A DNA stretch of 64,000 bases from Agarivorans sp050870875. GTDB taxonomy: Bacteria > Pseudomonadota > Gammaproteobacteria > Enterobacterales > Celerinatantimonadaceae. Made by a program: the position numbers and the translations under genes. This document shows positions 27,098-36,872 of the stretch, one piece after another (the stretch's first letter is position 1; the number at the start of each line of letters is the position of its first letter). The notes below the pieces were generated by a model that saw nothing but the letters and a program-made list of their open reading frames with translations, had not been told where the DNA came from and searched no databases. Where the stretch lies: contig NZ_CP194041.2 in assembly GCF_050870875.2 (NCBI RefSeq), forward strand, positions 3,720,001 to 3,784,000. The letters run 5' to 3'.

Positions 27098-28369
27098 ATG
27101 CAAAAAGTACTCATTGTCGAAGACAGTGCCACAGTTTTAAAAATACTACGTCATCTATCACCGATGCTTCGTGATTTAGTTCCTGTTTTTGCCGCCGACT
27201 TCGAGCAGGCAAAACAAGCGTATTCGGCACACCCAGAGCATTTCTTTGCGTCTCTCGCTGATTTCAATTTGCCCGATGCCCCTAATGGCGAACTCATCGA
27301 TTACTTACTTGAACAAGGTTTACCAACCGTTGTTCTTTCAGGCTCATTTAATCAACAGAGCCAATCCTTAATCCATAAAGGTGTGGTTGATTATGTATTA
27401 AAAGAAGGTCGTTATGCCTACCAACTTGCCTTCGATTCAATTAATCGACTCTATCAAAATCGCCATACTAAAGTACTGGTTGCCGAAGATTCTGGCTTAG
27501 CAAGGAAACACATTTGCAGTTTACTGCAACGCCAATTATTCCAAGTATTTGAAGCCGAAGACGGACCAAGTGCGTATCAACTTTTGCAACAGGAACCTGA
27601 GATTAAATTACTGCTCTGTGACTACCAAATGCCACACTTAAATGGCTTTGAATTAGTCCAAAAAGTCCGTCACGAAATGACTCAGCGACGGATCAGCATC
27701 TTAGGACTTTCTGCGGCGGATGATCCCCAAGTATCAAGTAAATTTATTAAAAATGGTGCCAATGATTATCTGCCAAAGCCCTTTTCCATTGAAGAGTTTC
27801 AATGTCGGGTGAACCACTGCCTAAATACTCTCGCCTTGGTCGAAAAACTAGAAAAAGCAGCCTATCAAGATTACTTAACCGTCATCCCCAATCGACGTTA
27901 TTTTATTGAACATGGCCGAAAACTACACCAAAAGGCTCTTCAGAAAGGCTCGCCACTTGCAATAGCTGTGCTCGATATCGATCACTTCAAAAATTTTAAT
28001 GATCAATATGGACATGAAGCTGGCGACGCGGTGTTAGTTCACTTCGCCCGCCTACTAAAGTCAGGATTAACAAATTTTTTGTTCGCTAGAACTGGAGGCG
28101 AAGAGTTCAATGTCGCCTTAGCCGGATTAAATAACGATCAGGCTTATCAATTACTCGATGCTTTTCGAGCTCAAGTGGCAGCCACTGATTTTTACTACAA
28201 CGACCAAATATTATCGATCAGTGTCAGTATTGGCGTAACCAACCAGCACCACGAACATTTAGAAGCTCAGCTCAATTATGCCGACGAATTGTTATATCAC
28301 GCAAAAAGTGCTGGACGGAATATTGTCGTTGGTGACGAGTCACTTACTCACAATGAATCACCGGAGTGA
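27098..28369 (+). CDS. Double-receiver GGDEF response regulator (diguanylate cyclase)
   Basis: A 423-residue cytoplasmic protein. Receiver 1 (residues 1-120, MQKVLIVEDSATVLKIL) has an expected phospho-aspartate near SLADFNLPDA. Receiver 2 (about 125-245) has LLLCDYQMPHLNGFELV and LPKPFSIEEF. The GGDEF domain (about 265-410) has an intact active site, TGGEEF, and the substrate-site stretch VIPNRRYFIEHG. The upstream RxxD product-inhibition site is missing in my reading (sequence LTNFLFAR). It should make c-di-GMP on phosphorylation. The start at 27098 has GGAAG upstream. It converges on an HD-GYP gene that may degrade the same signal. Confidence 0.92.
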   Translation: MQKVLIVEDSATVLKILRHLSPMLRDLVPVFAADFEQAKQAYSAHPEHFFASLADFNLPDAPNGELIDYLLEQGLPTVVLSGSFNQQSQSLIHKGVVDYVLKEGRYAYQLAFDSINRLYQNRHTKVLVAEDSGLARKHICSLLQRQLFQVFEAEDGPSAYQLLQQEPEIKLLLCDYQMPHLNGFELVQKVRHEMTQRRISILGLSAADDPQVSSKFIKNGANDYLPKPFSIEEFQCRVNHCLNTLALVEKLEKAAYQDYLTVIPNRRYFIEHGRKLHQKALQKGSPLAIAVLDIDHFKNFNDQYGHEAGDAVLVHFARLLKSGLTNFLFARTGGEEFNVALAGLNNDQAYQLLDAFRAQVAATDFYYNDQILSISVSIGVTNQHHEHLEAQLNYADELLYHAKSAGRNIVVGDESLTHNESPE

Positions 28370-28392
28370 GCAAATCATGACTTGTCGAAGCC

Positions 28393-31314
28393 TTATACGC
28401 CTTGTGGCATATAATCATCAACGTTAATCTCATCAACTTGCGCTGGAGCTAAATAATGCTTGGCGTAATCAAGATAGATCCCCGAACTTAAGAACAAACG
28501 GAACACATCTGCGTCAATATGTTGATCTTCACACATGCGACACATAATCATCAACGACTGACTCAACGTTTTACCTTTTTTATAGGGTCTATCAGCGGCG
28601 GTTAAAGCTTCAAATATATCCGCCACCGCCATCATCCGGGCCGTGAAAGGCATTTGAGACTTGATCAGCTGTTTGGGATAACCGCTGCCATCCATTTTTT
28701 CATGGTGGCCACCGGCGATTTCGGCAACCCGCCGTAAATGATCTGGAAAAGGTAATTTCTCTAACATAATGATGGTTTGCACAATATGATCATTAATTTT
28801 ATAGCGTTCTTCTTCCGTTAAAGTGCCGCGTGCAATGCTCAAATTATAGAGTTCACCGCGGTTATATTTATATTTAGGAACCTCAAGTTTAAAACCCCAA
28901 GGATTATCATCAGCAATTTTTTCATCTTCTCGCCGATAAATAATATGTTCTGGTTTATCATCGATCAGCTTCTCTTTAACAGGCAGTGGCGATACCTCAG
29001 CACTACGACGCTCTAACTCCACATGAGATAAACCTAAACGATCATCTAATGTTCTCAACCAAGTTCGTTGGGCAATGCTCTCTAAACGTTCGATGTCATC
29101 TACACCAACAAATTCACCGCCAATATTCAACTTGGCAACAAAAGCAAATTCATCGTCTAACACCTGCAGTTCCTGCGCTAGCTGTTGCGCAAGACGCTCC
29201 TGCTCTGGCTGGCTAATTCCATCAGCAACTTGCTGCCAATAACGTAGCTGTGCATCTCTTTTTAACACTTCAAAGCGCATTCTTAACTCGTGGATCCGAT
29301 CATAGATGGTTTCCAATTTAGTGGCTTTGTCCACCACATACTCAGGGGTTGTGACCTTGCCACAATCATGCAACCAACTCGCGATATGCAGTTCTTCCCA
29401 CTGATGCTCAGTCATGGAAAAATCAGCAAACACCCCTTGTTGTTGCGCAACCGCAGCGCTCGCCAACATTTTTGTTAACTCGGGGACGCGTTGACAATGC
29501 CCGCCGGTATATGGCGATTTAGCATCAATTGCACCGGCGGTCAGACGAATGAAAGACTCAAGTAATTGCTTTTGTGATTCCACTAAATGACTGTTTTCAA
29601 TGGCAATCGTCACAACACTACTCAAGGCGTCGATAAACGACAGGACTCGAGAAGATACTTCGGTATTTTCGAAACCAAAAGTGGCAATAATACCGACCAA
29701 CTTATGTTGACGATTAATTAACGGCGACACGACTAAATTCAAGTTTTGCTGTTGAAAATTCAAACGTTCGAATTTGCTGGTGGCAGTCGTCGTAGCATCT
29801 AACAAATGCTTTACGAGAGGTTGTGACAAGCTATCAACATAGTCAAACTGCTTGGGCAAAGAGATGGTATTACCAGATTGGGTTTGCAACACAAATTGCT
29901 GATCCTGCTTCAACCATATGGCCCCATTGTTCATGTTCGCCACTGTTTGCATCTCTTGGACACTTTTTTCTAATAAGCGAGAGAAGTTACTCTCCTCACC
30001 GAGCATGGTTGAAACATCGGCAAACTGTTGAATGGTTTTCTTTAATTGTTCGGTAATTTTACTCAGCTGATCCACCTCCAATACGACCGAGTTCACGGGT
30101 ACAGTGGCATCGAAATTGAAGGCCATGATCGCTTCACTTTGTTTCATTAACGCCCGTAACGGCGTAGCAACTAAGCGCGAGGCATACCAAGCAACAGGTA
30201 GCGAAATTAAAATAATGATAATGCTAAATATGACCGACTGATCACGTATCGCTCTTACGTCCATTAACAGCTCATCTTCCGGAGTGACCAAACCTAAATA
30301 CAGATTTTCTAAGCCTTGTTCATTCCCAGAGCGAGCCCCCGCCAGCTTCAATTCGATCACATTTCCCATCCACTGTTGATCTTGATAGTCAAACAGGAAG
30401 CTTTCTCCAGAAACTAAATTCGCTTGCTTGGTTAAACAAGACAGTACCCCTAAGTCTTGCTGTTCAAGTTTTGGTAAAACCACCGCCGCGTCACTCACTT
30501 GCAAGTGTTCACTAATCCACGACGGTTGTTGATGGGCTAATACCGAAAAATCTTGATCAAACATCACCAACTGCGAAGATCCACTGATAATATTTTTTTG
30601 CAGGCTGGAAGATACACTGGCCAGTGTAATATCTACCCCTACGACCATCGATTGACTGGTATTTGCGGTGGCGAGGGTCACCCCGACCTCATTGGTGGTA
30701 TAAAACACATAGGGTTTGGTTGTCGCCAAACCAGGCTTACTCATCGCCAGCTGATACCATGGCCGCTCACGAGGATCTAACTGATAATTTCGGGTGTGCG
30801 AATCAACTAAGGTCTGCATTTTTTTGTTATAAAAAGTCAAACTCGATTTTCCCGCCACCACTTTGGTGACTAATACCACAGCGCCTAAGGGCGCCTTTAG
30901 TTGGCGATGCTTTTCTAGGGTATCCAGCGGACGAACTAAATAGAAGTCTCCGTTTTGATACCCCAGATAAGCCGCCGATAAGCCCCGCTGCTGGTTCAGG
31001 CTGGCATACAGCATCGGTAACCAACGCAGCTCTTGTTGATCAAGCTGCTGCATACTTAAATCCAGAGCCGCTAAATCGCGGATGAAATGCTGCGCCGGAT
31101 AAATAAGCCCCTCTAATTCAGACACCGTAGCGTTCCCAACTTGCTCAAAGGCATGGGCCTGATTTTTACTCACAATATCGCTGGTATGGTAATAATTGAG
31201 CGCCCCTATCACCACGCCGCTCATAATCAACATAAACATCATTACGCACACCAGGTGAATGTGAAAAGAAAATCGCCAAGCGGGTTTTTCACTTATATTT
31301 TGATTTGTGTTCAT
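28393..31314 (-). CDS. Membrane-bound HD-GYP phosphodiesterase with Cache, HAMP and GAF domains
   Basis: The 973-residue protein has a transmembrane helix near residue 20-42 and a large periplasmic dCache-type sensor (PRERPWYQLAM, VVGVDITLASVSSSLQ). A second membrane helix near residue 350 is followed by HAMP and a GAF-like domain. The HD-GYP output contains SPYTGGHCQRVPELTKML, the LHDCGK pair at about residue 648, HHEKMDGSGYP at about 870-880, and MAVADIFEALTAADRPYKKG. HD and GYP motifs are about 220 residues apart, where about 60 is usual, so a helical insert of roughly 150 residues splits the domain. It likely hydrolyses c-di-GMP; the sensor ligand is unknown. Confidence 0.9.
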   Translation of the reverse strand: MNTNQNISEKPAWRFSFHIHLVCVMMFMLIMSGVVIGALNYYHTSDIVSKNQAHAFEQVGNATVSELEGLIYPAQHFIRDLAALDLSMQQLDQQELRWLPMLYASLNQQRGLSAAYLGYQNGDFYLVRPLDTLEKHRQLKAPLGAVVLVTKVVAGKSSLTFYNKKMQTLVDSHTRNYQLDPRERPWYQLAMSKPGLATTKPYVFYTTNEVGVTLATANTSQSMVVGVDITLASVSSSLQKNIISGSSQLVMFDQDFSVLAHQQPSWISEHLQVSDAAVVLPKLEQQDLGVLSCLTKQANLVSGESFLFDYQDQQWMGNVIELKLAGARSGNEQGLENLYLGLVTPEDELLMDVRAIRDQSVIFSIIIILISLPVAWYASRLVATPLRALMKQSEAIMAFNFDATVPVNSVVLEVDQLSKITEQLKKTIQQFADVSTMLGEESNFSRLLEKSVQEMQTVANMNNGAIWLKQDQQFVLQTQSGNTISLPKQFDYVDSLSQPLVKHLLDATTTATSKFERLNFQQQNLNLVVSPLINRQHKLVGIIATFGFENTEVSSRVLSFIDALSSVVTIAIENSHLVESQKQLLESFIRLTAGAIDAKSPYTGGHCQRVPELTKMLASAAVAQQQGVFADFSMTEHQWEELHIASWLHDCGKVTTPEYVVDKATKLETIYDRIHELRMRFEVLKRDAQLRYWQQVADGISQPEQERLAQQLAQELQVLDDEFAFVAKLNIGGEFVGVDDIERLESIAQRTWLRTLDDRLGLSHVELERRSAEVSPLPVKEKLIDDKPEHIIYRREDEKIADDNPWGFKLEVPKYKYNRGELYNLSIARGTLTEEERYKINDHIVQTIIMLEKLPFPDHLRRVAEIAGGHHEKMDGSGYPKQLIKSQMPFTARMMAVADIFEALTAADRPYKKGKTLSQSLMIMCRMCEDQHIDADVFRLFLSSGIYLDYAKHYLAPAQVDEINVDDYMPQGV

Positions 31315-31558
31315 GATCGATCCATCAATAAAGAGCTCTGTCCTAATTGATAACTATCGCAACATGAGCCAATACAGGCAAGTACAACCCGTCGTTAAAT
31401 TGATATGTAACCAAAAAGGTTCATTCATCAAACCCTGCCTGATAGTCAATCAATCGCGTGATAAACCAACAAATTAATCCCATGGCTATGAATCCTTTAG
31501 GTAAGCATTCCGCTTTACGGTTATAATCAACACACATTCATCATATGAGAGTAACAAC

Positions 31559-32878
31559 TTGCAGTTTTCCGAACTTGGCTTAGATCCTCGCTTAAATAAA
31601 ACCATTGAGCACTTTGGCTTTGCCGAGGCAACCGAAATACAGGCTAGAGCGATTCCAGCAGCCATTGCAGGAAAGGATCTGCTCGCATCTTCAAAGACTG
31701 GCTCCGGTAAAACCTTAGCTTATCTGCTACCCGCAATGCAGCGGATGTTAAAAACCAGAGCACTTTCCAAACGAGATCCTCGGACCTTGATCCTCACTCC
31801 TACTCGCGAGCTAGCTAAACAGGTATTTGCGCAACTGCGCCTACTGGTTGCCAATACGCAAACGCGAGCTTGCTTAATCAGCGGCGGAGAGAATTTTAAT
31901 GATCAAAGTAAAGTCTTGCGCAAAGACCCACATATTATTGTCGCCACCCCCGGCCGTTTAGCAGACCATTTGAGTAAACGTCATTTATATCTAGAAGGTT
32001 TAGAACTGCTGATCCTAGATGAAGCCGATCGAATGCTCGATCTCGGATTTGCCGAACAATTAAATATTGTTGACCAAGCAGCCAACCATCGTAAACGTCA
32101 AACCTTGATGTTCTCGGCCACTTTAGATGATGCTGCGATTAACTCTTTCGCCCTCAAGCTGCTTAATGAGCCAGAGCGGATTGCCGTTGGCTTTAGCTTT
32201 ACTCAACACCAAGACATTAGCCAACATTTTGTATTAAGCGATAACTTGGAACAAAAACAGTTACAGTTAAGCCACTTACTGCAACAGGCGCATTTAAAAC
32301 AAGCCATTGTCTTTACCGCCACTCGTGCCGACACTCAGCGCTTGGCCGAAGAGTTTAACCAACAAGGCTTAAAATGTGCGGCTTTGAATGCAGATCTCAA
32401 CCAAGGGGCTCGCAACAAAATTATGGATGAGTTTAGTCGCGGCCATCAACAAGTCTTGTTTACCACCGACTTAGCCTCTAGAGGCTTAGACATTGTGCAA
32501 GTTTCCCACGTCATCAACTTTGATATGCCAAAACATGTGGAAGAATACGTGCATCGTATCGGTCGCACCGGGCGAGCGGGTAACTCAGGCACCGCCTATT
32601 CTTTGATAGGGCCAAAAGATTGGCAGAGCTTTAAAAGCTTAGAAGCCTTATTGGAACAAAAAGTTGATTTCAGCCTACTTGAAGGGGCTGAGTTAAAGGC
32701 CAAGTTTAAAGGCTTACGAGCACCAACGAAGAAGCAAATGAAACACAAAGCCCAGCCTGCGGCGAACAAAAAGCGCAGCACAATTAAAAAAGACAAAGTA
32801 ATAAAATCAAATCGAACCTTTGATGTTGGCACCGATATGGGTGATGCCCCCATTGTTCGCCAGAAGAAAAGCGATTAA
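31559..32878 (+). CDS. DEAD-box ATP-dependent RNA helicase
   Basis: A 439-residue helicase with all core motifs: Q motif region (ATEIQARAIPAAI), motif I ASSKTGSGKT, PTRELA, TPGR, the DEAD box in LILDEADRML, SAT, and ARGLDI-type ASRGLDIVQVSHVINFD with HRIGRTGRAG. A basic tail (KKQMKHKAQPAANKKRS) probably binds RNA. It resembles SrmB/RhlE-type helicases in ribosome assembly or RNA decay; I cannot assign one orthologue. The start is TTG at 31559, with GAGAG upstream. Confidence 0.92.
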   Translation: MQFSELGLDPRLNKTIEHFGFAEATEIQARAIPAAIAGKDLLASSKTGSGKTLAYLLPAMQRMLKTRALSKRDPRTLILTPTRELAKQVFAQLRLLVANTQTRACLISGGENFNDQSKVLRKDPHIIVATPGRLADHLSKRHLYLEGLELLILDEADRMLDLGFAEQLNIVDQAANHRKRQTLMFSATLDDAAINSFALKLLNEPERIAVGFSFTQHQDISQHFVLSDNLEQKQLQLSHLLQQAHLKQAIVFTATRADTQRLAEEFNQQGLKCAALNADLNQGARNKIMDEFSRGHQQVLFTTDLASRGLDIVQVSHVINFDMPKHVEEYVHRIGRTGRAGNSGTAYSLIGPKDWQSFKSLEALLEQKVDFSLLEGAELKAKFKGLRAPTKKQMKHKAQPAANKKRSTIKKDKVIKSNRTFDVGTDMGDAPIVRQKKSD

Positions 32879-32993
32879 ATTCAAGTCGTTCAGGGTACCA
32901 CTAATTCTTTAGCCGTACCCTGCGGCTAGCTTTTTCAATCAAGTGTCCGTAGACTTGGCAGCATCTCAAATGAAAAAGATTCTTATTTAAACT

Positions 32994-34790
32994 ATGGATT
33001 CAGCCTCAGTCTCTCCGACTTTTACTTGGGCAAGCATTCGCCAACAAATTTTCCAATACAAACGGCCGCTCGCTTATGCTCACTTGATTGCCATCATCGC
33101 GACCTTGGTCAGCGTACCAATCCCGTTAATGATGCCGCTACTGGTTGATGAAGTGCTACTTAAGCAACCGGGAACCGCCGTTGCGATAATGCAAACACTG
33201 CTTCCCGAAGTTTGGCACAAACCCAGTGGTTACATTCTAACGATTTTGGCCCTAGTGATTAGCCTGCGACTACTATCTTTAATTGTTGGAGTACTACAAT
33301 CTAGACAATTTACTTTCATCGGCAAACAGATCAGTTTTTTAATCCGTCAACGTTTAGTCGAACACCTACCCAAAGTTCAGCTCCGAGAATATGAAACTCA
33401 AGGATCCGGTGGGATCAGCGCCCGTTGCATCACCGATGTGGAAACCTTGGATAAATTTATTAGTGAAAGCCTGTCAAAGTTTTTAGTGGCGGTGCTCACG
33501 ATCATCGGTACTGCGGCAATTTTACTTTGGATAGATTGGCAGCTAGGGCTGATTATTCTGCTGCTTAACCCAGCAGTCATCTATTTTTCTCGATCTTTTG
33601 GCAAGCATGTTAAAGAACTTAAAAAACAAGAAAACGCAGCCTTTGAGGCTTTTCAATTAGCCTTGATTGAAACCCTAGACAGCATTCAACAATTACGCGC
33701 AAGCCAGCGCGAAGACCATTACTTCTCACGGGTGGTCACCGCAGCCAGCCAACTCAAAGATCATGCTATCGCCTCGCATTGGAAGACCGATGCGGTTAAT
33801 CGTTTAAGCTTTACTGTTTTCTTAATTGGTTTTGAAGTGTTTCGCGCCGTAGCCATGCTGATGGTGATATTTTCCGGTTTAACGGTTGGCCAAATCTTCG
33901 CTGTATTCGGCTACCTTTGGTTTATGATGGGCCCCGTTCAAGAAATACTCAATATTCAATACAGTTACTTTAGTGCCAATGCAGCGATGGCAAGACTCAA
34001 CCAAATATTTGAGTTAAAGCAAGAACCTCGTTACCCCTGTCAAGTAAATCCCTTTAGCCAATCGCAAGCGCCCGACATTCGTTTTGAAGATCTTTGTTTC
34101 AGTTACACGGCCGAAAGCCCTGTATTAAAAAACATTAATATTCAGCTCCCCGCAGGGAAAAAAGTGGCCATCGTATCGGTAAGTGGAGGCGGAAAATCAA
34201 CCTTGGTCAACTTACTGTTAGGTCTCTACCAAAAAGACAGCGGCCAAATTTATTTTGCAGGTCACCCTATTGAATCCGTTGGTTATGCCACGGTCCGTAG
34301 CAATATCGCCACAGTATTACAGCAACCGATCTTATTTAATGCCAGCGTTAGAGAAAATCTCAATATGGGGCAACAACATAGCGACCGCGAATTATGGCAG
34401 GCCCTAGCGCTCGCAGAACTGAAGACCACCACCAAAAAACTACCTGAGCAATTGGATACGATCGTAGGGCGCAGCGGTGTACGTTTATCTGGAGGACAAA
34501 AGCAACGTTTAGCGATTGCCAGAATGATTTTAGCAAAACCTGCGGTGGTGATTCTAGACGAAGCAACATCGGCCCTAGATACCGAGACCGAAGCGAAGGT
34601 TCACCATAATTTACAAGGATTTTTAGATAATCGTAGCACCTTGATTATTGCTCACCGTTTAAGCGCTATCAAACAGGCCGATCTAATTTATGTGTTGGAT
34701 GATGGGCAAATTAGCCAAGTAGGCGAACACCAACAACTGATCCAACAACAGGGCCTATATCAAACCCTTTATCAGCACCAAACCGAGTGA
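32994..34790 (+). CDS. ABC-type exporter, fused permease-ATPase
   Basis: A 598-residue half-transporter, likely homodimeric, in the inner membrane. The six-helix membrane domain spans residues 1-330; the nucleotide-binding domain starts near 360 (IRFEDLCFSYTAES). Motifs are Walker A VSGGGKST (the usual first glycine is serine), Q-loop VLQQP, signature RLSGGQKQRLAIAR, Walker B VVILDEATSALD and H-loop IIAHRLS. The family exports lipids, peptides or drugs; the substrate is unknown. It ends three bases from a converging gene. Confidence 0.9.
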   Translation: MDSASVSPTFTWASIRQQIFQYKRPLAYAHLIAIIATLVSVPIPLMMPLLVDEVLLKQPGTAVAIMQTLLPEVWHKPSGYILTILALVISLRLLSLIVGVLQSRQFTFIGKQISFLIRQRLVEHLPKVQLREYETQGSGGISARCITDVETLDKFISESLSKFLVAVLTIIGTAAILLWIDWQLGLIILLLNPAVIYFSRSFGKHVKELKKQENAAFEAFQLALIETLDSIQQLRASQREDHYFSRVVTAASQLKDHAIASHWKTDAVNRLSFTVFLIGFEVFRAVAMLMVIFSGLTVGQIFAVFGYLWFMMGPVQEILNIQYSYFSANAAMARLNQIFELKQEPRYPCQVNPFSQSQAPDIRFEDLCFSYTAESPVLKNINIQLPAGKKVAIVSVSGGGKSTLVNLLLGLYQKDSGQIYFAGHPIESVGYATVRSNIATVLQQPILFNASVRENLNMGQQHSDRELWQALALAELKTTTKKLPEQLDTIVGRSGVRLSGGQKQRLAIARMILAKPAVVILDEATSALDTETEAKVHHNLQGFLDNRSTLIIAHRLSAIKQADLIYVLDDGQISQVGEHQQLIQQQGLYQTLYQHQTE

Positions 34791-34792
34791 GA

Positions 34793-35260
34793 CTAGCCAA
34801 GGGCGAGCGCAACTCGCTGTATATATTCCTCTGGACTCAGCTCTACCTGTTCAAGGTACGCAGATAAAGCCTGCTCAGCTGGCTGACCACCAGGATAGCG
34901 TTGTTGGCTAATCACCAACTTTTGCTGCTGACGTTGCTCCAATTTTAATTCATGCTGTAATAACAGATCATATTGACGTTGGCTAATCAAGGGCTTCACT
35001 ACGCTGCGGTAATCCCGAAATTGCTTCAGCTTTTGTTCGCTATCGTCAATGTTTCGTTGTAAGTAATCAAGATTGACCATCCATCGCTGCTGCTTACAAA
35101 ATCCTAACCAAAGTAGCAAATTAACATTGCATTGATATTTATTTTGTAAGGACAAACACAGGCTTTTTACCTCAGGCGCAGCATAAACTTGTAGGGAGTA
35201 ACGCCAAAACTGATCGACGATGACCTGCTGTTCCGGTACTAAAGAAGATTCTTGCATCAT
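34793..35260 (-). CDS. TIGR02444-family protein
   Basis: A 155-residue soluble protein with the TIGR02444 pattern: FWRYSLQVYAAPEVKSLCLSLQN, NVNLLLWLGFC, and the later LKQFRDYRSVVKPL. Mostly helical and glutamine-rich. The family is common in gammaproteobacteria and functionally unknown. It converges with the ABC exporter with only two bases between stop codons. Confidence 0.85.
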   Translation of the reverse strand: MMQESSLVPEQQVIVDQFWRYSLQVYAAPEVKSLCLSLQNKYQCNVNLLLWLGFCKQQRWMVNLDYLQRNIDDSEQKLKQFRDYRSVVKPLISQRQYDLLLQHELKLEQRQQQKLVISQQRYPGGQPAEQALSAYLEQVELSPEEYIQRVALALG

Positions 35261-35421
35261 AGTCTAACTCACTCCATGTCAAACCAATTTAAGTAATATT
35301 CTTATGCCTGATCAAAAGCTAAAAAAGCTAAAAATCTGCTAATTACCAAAGTCCTACCCTAACAAAGTGGCTAACTATCTGACAACTCTTGAACTATTCC
35401 TTAATCAAACGAACTGTAAAG

Positions 35422-35453
35422 AAAAAAAAACGCCATCTGAAAGATAGCGTTTT
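35422..35453 (-). terminator. Intrinsic terminator of the cold-shock gene
   Basis: The stem AACGCTATCT / AGATGGCGTT (one G-T pair, short loop) is followed on the minus strand by nine T residues. It lies 25 bases beyond the cold-shock gene stop. Confidence 0.9.
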
Positions 35454-35477
35454 GACTAAAAATCTTAACTGTACGAT

Positions 35478-35690
35478 TTAAATGGCAGTTACATTTTCAG
35501 CTTGAGGGCCTTTTTGACCTTGTACCACTTCAAAAGTCACCGCTTGACCTTCAGCCAAACTACGACGACCGTTACCATTGATCGCGCGAAAGTGAACAAA
35601 AACGTCCGGACCTTTCTCTTGAGCAATAAAACCAAAACCTTTTTCGTCGTTGAACCATTTCACGGTTCCTGATAATACCTGACCTGACAT
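35478..35690 (-). CDS. Cold-shock domain protein (CspA family)
   Basis: A 70-residue single cold-shock domain. RNA-binding motifs KGFGFI (RNP1) and VFVHF (RNP2) are intact, as are GTVKWFND and GPQAENV. Such proteins bind single-stranded RNA or DNA and act as RNA chaperones. The start is taken at MSGQVLSG (35690); the nine extra residues in frame upstream are not family-like. The ~270-base untranslated gap upstream could hold a cold-responsive leader, but I could not identify a cold box. Confidence 0.93.
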   Translation of the reverse strand: MSGQVLSGTVKWFNDEKGFGFIAQEKGPDVFVHFRAINGNGRRSLAEGQAVTFEVVQGQKGPQAENVTAI

Positions 35691-35960
35691 TATCGTCCTC
35701 TCATATATCATGTGCAAATTAACGTATTAGCTAGGCAAGCCAGCGACAAAAAGTTAACCACACCTAAAATAGACAGGCTAAAACCTTTGACATATCAACA
35801 AGCATTGCTACAGCGCATTACATTCTCTACTAAATACTTAATCAGTGCATCTTTTAATCAACTAGTTACGGCTTAATTTTGATTAAATGCATAATAAGAG
35901 TACTTAGATTTAATACGCTAGCAAAGAGATGAGCAAAAAACAACCAGGTATAGACGAAAG

Positions 35961-36218
35961 TTAATCGACTCCTCTCTCTAACAGTGGCCAAATCACCTTC
36001 TCTAAGCCGGCTATTTTTATTTCTAATGCAAAGGCCATCAACTGACCCAGCTCACCTTCTGGAAAACCATCTTTATTGAGAAACCATAATAAATATTCTT
36101 CGGGGAGCATGATAATCTCTCTCCCAGCATATTTGCCAAAGGGCATTTTATGCCGGGCTATTTTGACTAACATCGCCTTATCAAAAGGCTCACAGGGATT
36201 CAAATTCTGTTCATTCAT
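35961..36218 (-). CDS. DUF3820-family protein
   Basis: An 85-residue protein with the DUF3820 core: MPFGKYAGREIIMLPEEYLLWFLNKDGFPEGELGQLM. The family is small and proposed to bind nucleic acid or metal, but no function is established. It diverges from ppnP; the 87 bases between the two genes hold both promoters. Confidence 0.85.
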   Translation of the reverse strand: MNEQNLNPCEPFDKAMLVKIARHKMPFGKYAGREIIMLPEEYLLWFLNKDGFPEGELGQLMAFALEIKIAGLEKVIWPLLERGVD

Positions 36219-36305
36219 TGTTCAACTAACTCTTAGGACGATCCAAATTAGTTCACATTATGCTAGCCTGCTATTTTGTACAATCAATTCAAACAAGGAT
36301 CTTTA

Positions 36306-36587
36306 ATGTTAAAGAGTAACGAGTACTTTAACGGGCAAGTGAAATCTATTGGCTTTGCAGGGAAAGAAAAGCCTAGTTCAGTCGGCGTGATGGCTGTGGG
36401 TGAATACGAATTTGGCACCGCCGAACCAGAGTTAATGGTGGTTGTATCGGGTGAATTGATCGTCAAACTCCCCGCAGAACAGGAATGGCGAAGCTTCAAA
36501 GACGGTCAACAATTTAATGTGCCCGGCAATGCAAAGTTTCAATTGAAGGTACCTTGCGAAACCGCCTATTTGTGTGTGTACGGCTAG
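36306..36587 (+). CDS. ppnP: Pyrimidine/purine nucleoside phosphorylase (YaiE family)
   Basis: A 93-residue cupin-like protein (E. coli PpnP/YaiE is 94). Distinctive stretches are YFNGQVKSIGF, SVGVMAVGEYEFGTAEPELM, and FNVPGNAKFQLKV. It phosphorolyses several nucleosides to bases and ribose 1-phosphate. The start at 36306 has AAGGA upstream; the earlier in-frame ATG at 36276 precedes that site. Confidence 0.93.
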   Translation: MLKSNEYFNGQVKSIGFAGKEKPSSVGVMAVGEYEFGTAEPELMVVVSGELIVKLPAEQEWRSFKDGQQFNVPGNAKFQLKVPCETAYLCVYG

Positions 36588-36593
36588 GTCTTC

Positions 36594-36872
36594 ATGATGA
36601 ATAAAGATCCCGACTCTCTTCTAAAAAAGCGCCCAGCACTGATCCACTCCGAGCATTTGCAAGTAAGTTCGCATGTGCAGCGCGAAGAAGGAGACTGGAT
36701 CTTACATACCCTGATGATCAGCAATTACGATGTGCCCTTTATCTACAAGCGCAAACAACGATATAAAAACTTAGTCGGGGCGAGAGTCAATCTAAGTTAT
36801 TATCCGAGTACGCAAAGTCGTGGCGGATTTGATTTTGAGATCATGAAAGTGGTGCGTCTACGACGTAGCTAA
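36594..36872 (+). CDS. Conserved hypothetical protein
   Basis: A 92-residue soluble protein, seven bases after ppnP and therefore likely co-transcribed. Recognisable composition: a charged start, HVQREEGDWILHTLMISNYDVPFIYKRK in the middle, and a basic end (KVVRLRRS). I do not recognise a family. The 3' end overlaps the end of cueR by 15 bases in convergent orientation. Confidence 0.65.
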   Translation: MMNKDPDSLLKKRPALIHSEHLQVSSHVQREEGDWILHTLMISNYDVPFIYKRKQRYKNLVGARVNLSYYPSTQSRGGFDFEIMKVVRLRRS

